Below are positions 1-8,611 of a DNA stretch of 35,426 nucleotides, piece by piece (the stretch's first letter is position 1; every line of letters starts with the position of its first letter). The notes beneath the pieces are model-generated. The model saw only the letters and a list, made by a program, of their open reading frames with translations. It ran no database searches and was not told the origin of the DNA. Made by a program: the position numbers and the translations under genes. This stretch comes from Oxalobacteraceae bacterium. Lineage in GTDB: Bacteria; Pseudomonadota; Gammaproteobacteria; Burkholderiales; Burkholderiaceae_D. The stretch lies in NCBI GenBank assembly GCA_947446335.1, contig CANFGA010000002.1, forward strand, positions 1 through 35,426. The letters are read 5' to 3'.

Positions 1-5
1 CGGGC

Positions 6-827
6 GTGGGCCACATGGGGGTTACCGTCAGCGCTCCGCGCCTGTCCTATAGCGTGCGCGCACCAAAGGGCGGCAAGGTGGCGCGCCACACCGTTGTGCT
101 CAGTCACGCGCTGGGCTGCGACCAGACCATGTGGGACAAATTTGCAAACAACCTGGCCAACGATGCGTCGATGCCTTGCCGCGTGATCAGCTACGACCAT
201 CGCGGCCACGGCGGCTCGGACGCACCACCTGGACCATACACGATGGCGGAACTGGCCGACGATGCGGCGCGCTTGTTGCGCGAACTCGATTCCGGTCCTG
301 TCGTCTGGATCGGCTTGTCGATGGGTGGCATGGTCGGCCAGGAACTGGCGCTGCGCCACCCTGCCCTGGTGGCAGCGCTGGTCGTCGCCAACACCACGTC
401 AAGCTACCCCGATGCGGCCAGAACCGCTTGGCGCGAGCGCATCAGCACCGTGCAAGCGCAAGGGGTGGAAGCGATCGCGGATGCGGTGATGGCGCGCTAC
501 TCCCACGAGGACTTCCGCGCCGCGCATCCGTCCACGATACAACGCTACCGCCAGCGCCTGGTGACGACCGATGTGACCGGCTACCTCGGCTGCTGCGCTG
601 CGGTTGGTGGTGTCGATACCACGGAGCGACTCGGTCAGATCGCGGCGTCCACGCTGGTCATCGCCGGCGAACTCGACATGGGTGCGCCGGTGGCGATGTC
701 GCAAACGCTGGCGGACGCGATTCCCGCAGCGCAACTGGTCGTGCTGGCACAGGCATCGCACCTGAGCGCAATCGAACAACCGGCGGCGTTCGCCGGCGCA
801 GTGACGCAATTCCTGGCGCAGCTGTGA
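6..827 (+). CDS. pcaD: 3-oxoadipate enol-lactonase (PcaD)
   Basis: Hydrolyses 3-oxoadipate enol-lactone to 3-oxoadipate in the cytoplasm, the step before CoA transfer in the protocatechuate branch. The protein is an alpha/beta hydrolase of the family's usual size (about 260-270 residues). It shows the oxyanion-hole region SHALGCD, the nucleophile elbow GLSMGG (Ser105), the acid Asp224 in GELD and the base His252 in ASHLS. The start is uncertain: GTG at 6 or ATG at 15 both fit, and the frame is open to the window edge, so the true start could lie outside. It is the first visible gene of a pcaD-I-J-F run, with 45 bases before pcaI. The family call rests on both the motifs and the neighbours. 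Confidence 0.93.
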   Translation: MGHMGVTVSAPRLSYSVRAPKGGKVARHTVVLSHALGCDQTMWDKFANNLANDASMPCRVISYDHRGHGGSDAPPGPYTMAELADDAARLLRELDSGPVVWIGLSMGGMVGQELALRHPALVAALVVANTTSSYPDAARTAWRERISTVQAQGVEAIADAVMARYSHEDFRAAHPSTIQRYRQRLVTTDVTGYLGCCAAVGGVDTTERLGQIAASTLVIAGELDMGAPVAMSQTLADAIPAAQLVVLAQASHLSAIEQPAAFAGAVTQFLAQL

Positions 828-872
828 TGCGCAAAGTCAGCCAATCACCTTCATTCCTACACTGGTGCACAC

Positions 873-1571
873 ATGATCAATAAAATTTCCGCTTCCGTCG
901 CAGAAGCCTTGGCCACTTTGCAAGACGGCGCCACCGTTATGATCGGCGGCTTCGGCGGCGCGGGCCAGCCGACCGAGCTGATCGATGGCTTGATCGCGCA
1001 TGGCGCCAAGGATCTGGTCATCGTCAACAACAATGCCGGCAATGGCGATACCGGACTGGCTGCGCTGCTGCAAGCCGGTCAAGTACGCAAGATCATCTGC
1101 TCGTTCCCGCGCCAGGCCGATTCCCATGTGTTCGACGCGCTCTATCGCGCCGGCAAGCTGGAGCTCGAACTGGTACCGCAAGGCAATCTGGCTGAACGCA
1201 TACGCGCCGCCGGCGCCGGCATTGGCGGCTTCTTCACGCCGACCGGCTTCGGCACGCTGCTGGCCGAGGGCAAGGAAACGCGTGAGATCGATGGTCGCAT
1301 GTACGTGATGGAATTCCCTATCCACGCCGACTTCGCGTTGATCAAGGCCGAAACAGGCGACCGCTGGGGCAATCTGGTGTACCGCAAGACGGCGCGCAAC
1401 TTCGGCCCGATCATGGCCAGCGCAGCGAAGGTGACGGTGGCCTCGGTGCACGAGATCGTCGAACTGGGCACGCTGGATCCGGAAGCGGTGATCACCCCCG
1501 GCCTGTTCGTGCAGCACGTCGTCAAAGTGCCGCGCACCGCGACCGGCCCGGCCGGCTTCAAGATCAACTGA
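873..1571 (+). CDS. pcaI: 3-oxoadipate CoA-transferase subunit A (PcaI)
   Basis: Alpha subunit of the enzyme that moves CoA from succinyl-CoA to 3-oxoadipate. It has 232 residues, as usual for family I CoA-transferase alpha subunits. The N-terminal glycine-rich stretch GGFGGAGQP (about residues 26-34) and the later GNLAERIRAAGAGIGGFFTP region are typical of the PcaI/ScoA/AtoD group. The ATG start gives a normal N-terminus with the conserved lead-in to the first beta strand. pcaJ follows after 19 bases, as expected for a heterodimer made from one message. The pca neighbours favour 3-oxoadipate over acetoacetate as substrate. That choice is inference. Confidence 0.94.
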   Translation: MINKISASVAEALATLQDGATVMIGGFGGAGQPTELIDGLIAHGAKDLVIVNNNAGNGDTGLAALLQAGQVRKIICSFPRQADSHVFDALYRAGKLELELVPQGNLAERIRAAGAGIGGFFTPTGFGTLLAEGKETREIDGRMYVMEFPIHADFALIKAETGDRWGNLVYRKTARNFGPIMASAAKVTVASVHEIVELGTLDPEAVITPGLFVQHVVKVPRTATGPAGFKIN

Positions 1572-1590
1572 GAGAGCGAAAAAATAGATC

Positions 1591-2271
1591 ATGGACGAAC
1601 AAAAAATGAACAGTGCAGCGTACAAAGCGATGAACAAATGGAGCCGCGACCAGATGGCGGCGCGAGTAGCGCAAGACATCCCCGACGGCGCGGTGGTGAA
1701 CCTGGGCATCGGCTTGCCCACGCTGGTGGCCAATCATTTGCCGCAGGATAGAGAAGTGATTCTGCACAGCGAAAATGGCGTGATCGGCATCGGACCAGCG
1801 CCAGCCAAGGGCGAAGAAGATTACGACTTGATCAATGCCGGCAAGCAACCGGTCACGCTGCTGGCGGGCGGTTGCTATTTCCACCATGCGGACAGCTTCG
1901 CGATGATGCGCGGCGGCCATCTCGATGTCTGCGTGCTGGGCGCCTTCCAGGTATCGGGCAACGGCGACCTGGCCAACTGGCATACCGGCGCACCGGACGC
2001 GATTCCTGCTGTGGGCGGCGCGATGGACCTGGCGATCGGCGCCAAAAAAACCTATGTGATGATGGAACACTTGACCAAGGGCGGCGACAGCAAACTGGTC
2101 GCCGCTTGCACTTATCCGCTGACCGGCGTCGCCTGCGTCTCGCGCATCTATTCCGACCTGGCCGTGATCGAACTCAAGGACGGTGCAGCGCAAGTGATCG
2201 AGATCGTCGATGGCGTCAGCCTGGCCGAACTGCAGGCGATCACGGCGCTTGCCTTGCAAGACGCGCGCTGA
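1591..2271 (+). CDS. pcaJ: 3-oxoadipate CoA-transferase subunit B (PcaJ)
   Basis: Catalytic beta subunit partnering PcaI, 226 residues long. It carries GIGLPTLV and the SENG-containing stretch HSENGVIGIGP. In this family the Glu of SENG forms the CoA thioester. ATG at 1591 is used here. ATG at 1606 is a possible in-frame alternative, and neither has a strong Shine-Dalgarno sequence, so translation may be coupled to pcaI. The C-terminal half (NWHTGAPDAIPAVGGAMDLA) matches the family. pcaF follows after 71 bases. Confidence 0.94.
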   Translation: MDEQKMNSAAYKAMNKWSRDQMAARVAQDIPDGAVVNLGIGLPTLVANHLPQDREVILHSENGVIGIGPAPAKGEEDYDLINAGKQPVTLLAGGCYFHHADSFAMMRGGHLDVCVLGAFQVSGNGDLANWHTGAPDAIPAVGGAMDLAIGAKKTYVMMEHLTKGGDSKLVAACTYPLTGVACVSRIYSDLAVIELKDGAAQVIEIVDGVSLAELQAITALALQDAR

Positions 2272-2342
2272 ATACCTTTGACACTTGCACGCTAGCCATT
2301 GCACGCCAGCGACATGCTACTCAAACAAATACAGGAGACACA

Positions 2343-3545
2343 ATGAACGATGCTTTTATTTGCGATGCACAACGCACCCCATTCGGCCGCTACGGCGGCG
2401 CCCTGGCGGCAGTGCGCGCCGATGACCTGGGCGCAATCCCGATCCGCGCCCTGATCGAGCGCAATCCCCAGGTTGACTGGCAAGCCATCACCGACGTGCT
2501 CTATGGCTGCGCCAACCAGGCCGGCGAAGACAACCGCAACGTGGCGCGCATGTCGGCGCTGCTGGCCGGCTTGCCGTTCGCCGTTCCGGGAGCGACGATC
2601 AACCGTCTGTGCGGCTCGGGGATGGATGCGATCGGCAGCGCCGCGCGCGCCATCAGAAGCGGCGAAGCCGGCTTGATGATCGCCGGCGGCGTCGAAAGCA
2701 TGAGCCGCGCCCCGTTCGTCATGGGCAAGGCCGACAGTGCATTTTCGCGCGCGATGAAGTTGGAGGATACGACAATGGGCTGGCGCTTCGTCAACGCACT
2801 GATGAAATCCCGGTACGGCGTCGACAGCATGCCCGAGACGGCTGAAAACGTGGCGTTGAAATACAACATCAGCCGCATTGACCAGGACCAGATGGCGCTA
2901 CGCAGCCAGACCCGGGCGCTGGCAGCCCAGGCGGCAGGCGTGTTCACCAGCGAAATCACGTTGGTCACGATCACGCCTAAAAAAGGCGCTGCCATCGTCG
3001 TCGATCAGGACGAGCATCCGCGCGCCACGACGCTCGAGACGCTGGCAAAACTCAAACCCGTGGTCAATCCGGCCGGCAGCGTCACCGCCGGCAATGCGTC
3101 GGGCATCAACGATGGCGCCTGCGCGCTCTTGATTGCCAGCGGCGCCAGTGCGGCCCAGTACGGTTTGACGCCGAAAGCGCGCATCGTCGGCATGGCCAGC
3201 GCCGGCGTCGAACCGCGCCTGATGGGGATGGGGCCGCATCCAGCCACGCTCAAGGTGCTGGCATTGACCGGCCTGAGCCTGGCGCAAATGGACGTGATCG
3301 AACTCAATGAAGCATTCGCCGCGCAAGGTCTGGCGGTGCTGCGCGAACTGGGCTTGCAAGACGATGATCCGCGCGTCAATCAGAACGGCGGCGCGATCGC
3401 GCTCGGCCACCCGCTGGGCGCATCCGGCGCGCGTCTGGTCATGACTGCAGTGAATCAATTGCAGCGCAGCAATGGTCGCTATGCGCTGTGCACGATGTGC
3501 ATCGGTGTCGGCCAGGGCATCGCTTTGATCATCGAGCGGGTCTGA
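2343..3545 (+). CDS. pcaF: 3-oxoadipyl-CoA thiolase (PcaF)
   Basis: Cleaves 3-oxoadipyl-CoA with CoA to succinyl-CoA and acetyl-CoA, the last step of the beta-ketoadipate pathway. The 400 residues are typical of thiolases. The acyl-accepting Cys90 sits in NRLCGSGMDA, His356 in GHPLGASG and Cys386 in CTMCIGVGQG. ATG at 2343 is chosen because AGGAGA lies just upstream and the protein then starts in the usual way (MNDAFICDAQRTPFG). The same frame is open back to 1872, but that stretch overlaps pcaJ and has no family similarity. Convergent with pcaG. Confidence 0.95.
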   Translation: MNDAFICDAQRTPFGRYGGALAAVRADDLGAIPIRALIERNPQVDWQAITDVLYGCANQAGEDNRNVARMSALLAGLPFAVPGATINRLCGSGMDAIGSAARAIRSGEAGLMIAGGVESMSRAPFVMGKADSAFSRAMKLEDTTMGWRFVNALMKSRYGVDSMPETAENVALKYNISRIDQDQMALRSQTRALAAQAAGVFTSEITLVTITPKKGAAIVVDQDEHPRATTLETLAKLKPVVNPAGSVTAGNASGINDGACALLIASGASAAQYGLTPKARIVGMASAGVEPRLMGMGPHPATLKVLALTGLSLAQMDVIELNEAFAAQGLAVLRELGLQDDDPRVNQNGGAIALGHPLGASGARLVMTAVNQLQRSNGRYALCTMCIGVGQGIALIIERV

Positions 3546-3576
3546 TAGCACGAACATCGCCAGTTCTCAATCCGGT

Positions 3577-3601
3577 ACTGCCTCGACCAAGCCAAGGCAG
3601 T
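3577..3601. other. Weak hairpin between convergent pcaF and pcaG
   Basis: A 7-bp inverted repeat (ACTGCCT / AGGCAGT) with an 11-base loop sits in the 71-base gap between two convergent genes. The position suits a shared terminator. There is no T-run on either side, so this is only a weak candidate. Confidence 0.3.
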
Positions 3602-3616
3602 GCTGGCCGTCCCGGA

Positions 3617-4270
3617 TCAGATGTCGAAGAATACTGTTTCGTCAGCGCCTTGGACTTGAATGTCGAAGCGGTACACGATCTCGCCATCGCGCTCGCTACG
3701 CTGAGCGATCAAGGTCTTGCGGCGCACCTCCCATTCGATCAAATTGAGCACCGGGTCGCTTGCATTGGCCTCGGTCTCGTCAGAAAAATACATCCGCGTA
3801 TTGAGCCCGATGTTGATGCCGCGCGCCACGATCCAGAAATTGACATGGGGCGCCATCATCCGCCCGTTGCGCCCCTCCACCGCTCCCGGCTTGATGGTGT
3901 CGAAAGTGTAGATGGCCGACTCGAAATCCGAGCATCCACGTCCCCAGCCGCGAAAATGCGCGTCCACCGCCTTTTCTTGCAGGTCGGCCGGATGATGGTA
4001 GCGACCGCCCGCATTGGCTTGCCAGATTTCGATCAGCACGTCGCGTATCGGCGTGCCGCTGCCATCGATGACGCGTCCCTCGATGCGAATACGCTCACCG
4101 ACGGTATCCGGGCCAGCGAGCGTGTTGCCGAAATTTTTTTCAAAGATATCGAAACCGGCCTGGCGTGGCGCGAGGCCGATGTGAACATACGGACCTGCCG
4201 TTTGCGACGCCGTTTCCTTATAAAGTTTCAATTGATGGAGCATGGCTGGGCTGTTAGTCTGGTTCATCAT
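3617..4270 (-). CDS. pcaG: Protocatechuate 3,4-dioxygenase alpha subunit (PcaG)
   Basis: Non-catalytic alpha subunit of the intradiol dioxygenase that opens protocatechuate to 3-carboxy-cis,cis-muconate. It has 217 residues, with the intradiol core IEIWQANAGGRYHHP and the late stretch APHVNFWIVARGINIGLNTRMYF. The iron-binding Tyr/His set of the beta subunit is only partly present, as expected for the alpha chain. The start ATG overlaps the pcaH stop in an ATGA arrangement (4 bp), so the two subunits are translationally coupled. A second ATG follows directly, so the protein may begin at either Met. Confidence 0.95.
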   Translation of the reverse strand: MMNQTNSPAMLHQLKLYKETASQTAGPYVHIGLAPRQAGFDIFEKNFGNTLAGPDTVGERIRIEGRVIDGSGTPIRDVLIEIWQANAGGRYHHPADLQEKAVDAHFRGWGRGCSDFESAIYTFDTIKPGAVEGRNGRMMAPHVNFWIVARGINIGLNTRMYFSDETEANASDPVLNLIEWEVRRKTLIAQRSERDGEIVYRFDIQVQGADETVFFDI

Positions 4271-5019
4271 CGTGTTCCTTGAATTTTGTTTTCGAACAGC
4301 GTGGCGCGCGCTCCGCGCAACACGATATCGAAGCGATAAGCCAGACTGTCGAGTTCGATCGCTGCAGAGCGGTCGAGTCCGGCGATCAAGCCGCGCACCG
4401 CTTCATCGTTGTTGATCGACTTGACGATCGGGCACGTGGCGATCAAAGGGTCGCCTTCAAAATACATTTGCGTGACCAGGCGCTGGGCCCAGGCCGAACC
4501 GGAAATCGAGTAATGGATATGGGCCGGACGCCAATCGTTGACCCGGTTGCGCCACGGATACGGACCCGGTTTGATGGTGCGATAAAAATAATAGCCAGTG
4601 TCATCGGTCAGCATCCGGCCGCAGCCACCGAAATTGGGATCGATGGGGGCGATGTACTGGTCCTTCTTGTGGCGATAGCGCCCGCCTGCATTGGCTTGCC
4701 ACACTTCCACCAGCGCATTCCTGACCGGCCGGCCGAACTCATCGAACACATAGCCGTGCACCACGATACGCTCGCCGATCGGCAAGCCATCCTTTGCGTG
4801 ATTCATGATCAGGTCGTTGTCGAGCGGGCCGAGTTCATCCTGGAAAAACACCGGCGCAGTGATTTCAGATAACGAGTTTTGCAATGAAATCAGCGCATTT
4901 TTTGGCGAGCGCAAGATGCTGGTCTTGTAGTCGGGCGCACAAGCGGGGGGATGCACGCTGCGATCGCGCTGCAGATAGGCTCCCGGATGCGCAGCAGTCA
5001 ATTCCAATGGTTGATTCAT
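4267..5019 (-). CDS. pcaH: Protocatechuate 3,4-dioxygenase beta subunit (PcaH)
   Basis: Catalytic subunit carrying the non-haem Fe(III). It has 250 residues. The four iron ligands of the Pseudomonas putida enzyme (Tyr408, Tyr447, His460, His462) line up with Tyr115, Tyr154, His167 and His169 here, with identical spacing (39, 13 and 2). The motif stretches are GGRYRHKKDQY, GPYPWRN and RPAHIHYS. The gene is first in a pcaHG operon and divergent from pcaQ across about 100 bases, which suggests PcaQ control. GGAGAG precedes the ATG. Confidence 0.97.
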   Translation of the reverse strand: MNQPLELTAAHPGAYLQRDRSVHPPACAPDYKTSILRSPKNALISLQNSLSEITAPVFFQDELGPLDNDLIMNHAKDGLPIGERIVVHGYVFDEFGRPVRNALVEVWQANAGGRYRHKKDQYIAPIDPNFGGCGRMLTDDTGYYFYRTIKPGPYPWRNRVNDWRPAHIHYSISGSAWAQRLVTQMYFEGDPLIATCPIVKSINNDEAVRGLIAGLDRSAAIELDSLAYRFDIVLRGARATLFENKIQGTR

Positions 5020-5107
5020 GTCTCTCTCCTGTTGTGATTGCTGTTTCAGTAGAGATACTTTATAGATGAAAAATAATGATGTAAATTGAATTAATACCGT
5101 TTTTTTG

Positions 5108-5122
5108 ATAACCTGTAGTTAT
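5108..5122. promoter_or_regulatory. Candidate PcaQ operator in the pcaH-pcaQ gap
   Basis: The repeat ATAAC-N5-GTTAT lies in the divergent gap. It resembles the published Sinorhizobium PcaQ site (ATAACC-N4-GGTTAA), with the arms one base closer. It runs onto the pcaQ start codon at 5121, as would suit autorepression, but it also leaves no room for a ribosome-binding site. The match is by eye only. Confidence 0.45.
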
Positions 5123-6065
5123 GATAAAAACCCTCTTCAAAAGCCGCGTCCGCTTGCGCCATCTCGATTGCTTCGTGGCGGTAGCGCAAAGCCGCCATCT
5201 CGGCAGGGCCGCAGACAAGATGGGCTTGAGTCAGCCTGCGGTATCGAAAACATTGACCGAACTCGAAGAGATCGTCGGCGTCAAATTGCTGGAGCGAAAT
5301 CGCCTCGGCACCCGCTTGACGCGCGATGGCGACATTTTTCTGGCACATGCGGTGGCGGTGCAAGAGGCGCTCAATGCGGCGCAACTCGCAGTGGGCATTG
5401 GCCATGCTCCACGCTTCGAAACGGTCCACGTGGGCGCGCTGCCCACAGTGGCGCCGGACTTGCTGCCGCTGGCGCTATTGGCCTTTCGCCGCAGCCATCC
5501 GGATGTGCGGGTGCTGGCGCAAACAGCGAGCAACGTCGCTCTGCTGCAAAGTTTGAAAGCGGGGGAACTCGATTTCGCATTGGCCCGCATGAGCGATCCC
5601 GAAATGCTGGGTGGCCTGTCGTTTGAATTGCTCTACATGGAACCGCTGGTTCTGGCGGTGCGTCCAGGCCATCGACTGGCCGCGCACGCTGCGGTGGACT
5701 TGGCCGATGTGCTGGCCTATCCGATCGTGGTATCGGCCAAGGGCACTACGCCGCGCCACAACACCGAAAGCCATTTCCAGTCGCATGGTTTGAAACTGCC
5801 TTCCAACTGCCTCGAGACGCTGTCGGTCTCGCTGGCGCGCCAAGTCACCAGAGAATCGGACGCCATCTGGATCGCCCCGACAGGCGCGGTACGCGCCGAC
5901 CTGCAAGATAGAATATTGCTGCGCCTGGCCACCAATACCGACGGTACCGAAGAACCGGTCGGACTGCTGTGCCGCAGCGAAGGCAGCTTGAGCGCAGCGG
6001 CGCAGGCATTCATCGAATGCCTCAGAGAAGCGGCGACGGCGCGCCGCGCAGCACTGCCAGCTTAG
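5121..6065 (+). CDS. pcaQ: LysR-type activator of pca genes (PcaQ-like)
   Basis: A LysR-type transcription regulator of 314 residues. The N-terminal winged helix-turn-helix (about residues 10-70) contains RLRHLDCFVAVAQSRHLGRAA and the recognition-helix stretch LSQPAVSKTLTELE. The rest is the periplasmic-binding-like co-inducer domain. It sits back-to-back with pcaHG, the classic place for PcaQ, which activates pca genes in response to beta-carboxy-cis,cis-muconate. The start is the only ATG, but no Shine-Dalgarno sequence precedes it and the candidate operator overlaps it. The message may be leaderless. The gene ends 5 bases from the porin stop. Confidence 0.85.
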   Translation: MIKTLFKSRVRLRHLDCFVAVAQSRHLGRAADKMGLSQPAVSKTLTELEEIVGVKLLERNRLGTRLTRDGDIFLAHAVAVQEALNAAQLAVGIGHAPRFETVHVGALPTVAPDLLPLALLAFRRSHPDVRVLAQTASNVALLQSLKAGELDFALARMSDPEMLGGLSFELLYMEPLVLAVRPGHRLAAHAAVDLADVLAYPIVVSAKGTTPRHNTESHFQSHGLKLPSNCLETLSVSLARQVTRESDAIWIAPTGAVRADLQDRILLRLATNTDGTEEPVGLLCRSEGSLSAAAQAFIECLREAATARRAALPA

Positions 6066-6070
6066 GGAAC

Positions 6071-7207
6071 TTAGAAGCGGTGCAGGATGCCGACCTGCAA
6101 ACCAGTGAGACTCTTGCCGTTGACATCGGCGCCGGCAAGATTGGCCGATGGGCCGGCCGAACCGCTGAAACGAAATCCGGCCCGGGACTGGTTTTTCATG
6201 TAGTTGGCAAAACCGTACAAGGTAGTACGTTTTGACAAGTCATAAAACGCCCCCAGATTGCCGCCGCGGGCACCTGCATCGCCACCGCTGGTGTCGTGCA
6301 TCACGCCATACAGGGCACCGACTCGCCATTGCGGGCTGATCCGATAGTCGGCTGACAATTGGCTGATGTTGTAAAAACGCTCCGCGTTCAGATCGGTGCC
6401 AGCAAAATAGTTGTTTGGAATGCTAACGTTGTTCAACATTGTCCCGGCATTGTTGCCATTCGCATTCGCCGTCGAGTTATTGCTGCGTACAAAAGCGGCG
6501 TACACGGTGCCGGAGGCATATTTATAATTGGCATACAGATTGTGATACACGATCTTTTCATGCACCGTGGCCGTCAAGTCGTTGGGACTGGCCGACAAAC
6601 CGGCGTAACCGGCCCGGTAAGGCCCGTTCTGATAGTCGACTCCGAGCTGGTAGAGGGCACTGTTGCGGTTCTTCGCGCCGCTCGCCGACAAGCCGTTTTC
6701 GGGCAATGCATAGTGCAATTCGAGCTGCACGCCAGCCATCCGCGGCGACTTGTACGACAGGTCGTTATCGTAGCGCGAAGGCACGCCGAAGGTATTGATG
6801 ATCGAGCCGAAGGTGGTGCGGCCGGTGTAATCGATGGCGTCGCCGATATAAAAGATCGCGCCATTCTGACGCCCGATGCGAAACTCGCCGACCGGCGTAT
6901 CGATGCCGACCCAAGCCTGGCGATCGAACAAGCGGCTGCCGTCGGCCTGGGTTCCGGCATCGGCGCTGAGGCCCTGCTCGAGGTTGAATTTGGCAAAGTA
7001 GCCCGAGCCCAGATCTTCGACGCCCCGAAAACCGAGCCGACTGCGCAACAGCGTGCCATCGTTCAAGCCGGTGATGTGTTCACCGCTGCTGCTGCGGATA
7101 TAGCCCAGATATTGATCGACGGTGCCGTACATGGTGACATTGGACTGGGCCTGAACTGCGGCTGAACAGGCTGCCAGCGTGCACATTGCGATAAGTTGTT
7201 TTTTCAT
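6071..7207 (-). CDS. Outer-membrane porin (Gram-negative trimeric type)
   Basis: A general diffusion porin of the betaproteobacterial OmpC/Porin_4 type. It has 378 residues. A signal peptide (MKKQLIAMCTLAACSAAVQA, cut before QSNVTMYG) is followed by the usual SNVTMYGTVDQYLGY first strand, a PSRYDNDLSYKSP-like stretch and a C-terminal strand ending in Phe, needed for barrel assembly. The ATG at 7207 is preceded by GGAGACAAC. The frame is open a further 14 codons, but that part lacks a signal sequence. It lies next to the pca genes and downstream of the ABC importer, so it may let aromatic or alicyclic acids cross the outer membrane. That role is inference. Confidence 0.9.
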   Translation of the reverse strand: MKKQLIAMCTLAACSAAVQAQSNVTMYGTVDQYLGYIRSSSGEHITGLNDGTLLRSRLGFRGVEDLGSGYFAKFNLEQGLSADAGTQADGSRLFDRQAWVGIDTPVGEFRIGRQNGAIFYIGDAIDYTGRTTFGSIINTFGVPSRYDNDLSYKSPRMAGVQLELHYALPENGLSASGAKNRNSALYQLGVDYQNGPYRAGYAGLSASPNDLTATVHEKIVYHNLYANYKYASGTVYAAFVRSNNSTANANGNNAGTMLNNVSIPNNYFAGTDLNAERFYNISQLSADYRISPQWRVGALYGVMHDTSGGDAGARGGNLGAFYDLSKRTTLYGFANYMKNQSRAGFRFSGSAGPSANLAGADVNGKSLTGLQVGILHRF

Positions 7208-7344
7208 TGTTGTCTCCTGATGGTGTTGATGATGTGCGCTGGTTGACACATTTTTCGATACATTTTTTACATTACCCCCCGAAAACGCAGCGAGGGACTT
7301 TCATGGATGCCGGGCCGTTGTTGTTGACCGGAGCGATGGCGCTG

Positions 7345-8538
7345 TTACATTTTGCAAAGCGGCGATGCCGCAGGCGTGAGCGAGGCGGCGAAAGTTTGCT
7401 CGATCACCGGACGCAGCGCGCCGTCCGCCATCTTGGCGCGCACCACATAGTTGGGCAGCACCAGTTGGTTGTCGGCAGCGCGCATCGTGACGTTGCCGTA
7501 GATGGTGTCGAGCGAAGCGCCGCGCAGGGCGCGGCTGATGTCGTTCGGCTTCACGCTGCCTGCTTTCTTGACGCCGTCGAACATCACCTGCACGCCGTTA
7601 TAAGCCTGGCCTTCATTGTCGGTCGGCAGGCGATTGAACCTGGATTTCCAGGCCGCGACGAACTCCTTGTTGCGCGGGTTGTTGATATCCGACGAATATG
7701 CCGTATTGCCCGGCATGCCTTCGAGCGCCTTGCCGGTGGCATCGATCAGGAAGTTCTGGATCAGGGCATGGCCGATCAACCGGGTCTTGGGAATCAGGCC
7801 GAATTCTTCCGCCTGCTTGATGAAGGCGATCGCATCACGACCGGTTTCAGCGACCCAGATGGCGTCCACATTGGCCGCCTTCAGTTGCGCTATGTAGGGC
7901 GAGAAGTCCTTGGTGCCCAGCGGCACATACAAGCTCAGCGGAACGCTCTTGCCGGATGCTTCGACTGCCTTCTTGAATGACTCCCCCGAATCGCGGCCCC
8001 ATATGTAATCGGCCGCCAGCACAGCAAAGGTCTTTTCCTTCAAGCCCTTGGCCCACTCGTTGATCATCGCGATATCCATCGCATCGGAATGGTTGGTGCG
8101 GAAACTGCGCGCCTTGCAGGTGTCGCCGGTGAGTTTGTCGGATTTGCTGGCCACGATGAAATAGGCCGCATCCCAGCGTTCCAGATTTTGTGCCAGCGCC
8201 AGCGAGATCGACGAGGGAATGGCACCGATGAGCAAATTGTAGCCGTCGCGGGCCAGTTTTTCTGCAACACGGCGCCCTGCATCAGGCGTGCCCTCATCGT
8301 CGGCACTTTGCACTTCGACCTTGCGCCCATCGACGCCGCCCCTGGCGTTGGCCTCGTCGACCGCGAACTGAACGGCACGGATCACCTCCTCGCCCTGCTG
8401 GGAGAAGACGCCCGACTTCGACGACACCAGACCGACCTTGACCGGTTCCTTGCCTTGCGCCAACGCCGTCAGCGGCAAGGCCGCCATCAGGGCCAGCATC
8501 ATGACCGAATGCTGCAATGTTTTATTTATTTTATTCAT
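7345..8538 (-). CDS. ABC importer substrate-binding protein (LivJ-like)
   Basis: Periplasmic solute-binding protein of the branched-chain-amino-acid/amide type (Peripla_BP_6), 397 residues. It has a signal peptide of about 28 residues ending ALAQ, then KVGLVSSKSGVFSQQGEEVIRAVQFAVDEANARGG. Members bind branched amino acids, urea, amides and also aromatic or alicyclic acids. It ends a minus-strand run SDR-livH-livM-livG-livF-this gene, with 73 bases after livF. The GGAGAC ribosome site is clear. Because the run begins behind an IclR-type box shared with catabolic genes, I infer a ring carboxylate rather than leucine as ligand. Confidence 0.88.
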   Translation of the reverse strand: MNKINKTLQHSVMMLALMAALPLTALAQGKEPVKVGLVSSKSGVFSQQGEEVIRAVQFAVDEANARGGVDGRKVEVQSADDEGTPDAGRRVAEKLARDGYNLLIGAIPSSISLALAQNLERWDAAYFIVASKSDKLTGDTCKARSFRTNHSDAMDIAMINEWAKGLKEKTFAVLAADYIWGRDSGESFKKAVEASGKSVPLSLYVPLGTKDFSPYIAQLKAANVDAIWVAETGRDAIAFIKQAEEFGLIPKTRLIGHALIQNFLIDATGKALEGMPGNTAYSSDINNPRNKEFVAAWKSRFNRLPTDNEGQAYNGVQVMFDGVKKAGSVKPNDISRALRGASLDTIYGNVTMRAADNQLVLPNYVVRAKMADGALRPVIEQTFAASLTPAASPLCKM

Positions 8539-8611
8539 TTTTTTGTCTCCTCGACTTCATTGCCGGAAACGGTCCGGCGGCCGCAATGTGGAATGATCGG
8601 GTCAGACCGGG

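Noticed and set aside
1872..2342. Possible N-terminal extension of PcaF
   Set aside because: It overlaps pcaJ, is Arg-rich and unlike thiolases. The ATG at 2343 has a good ribosome site and the right N-terminus.
7243..7271. TTGACA with a TTTACA 17 bases on, plus strand, near the porin gene
   Set aside because: It points away from the porin gene, into the antisense of the binding-protein gene, and the -10 is poor.
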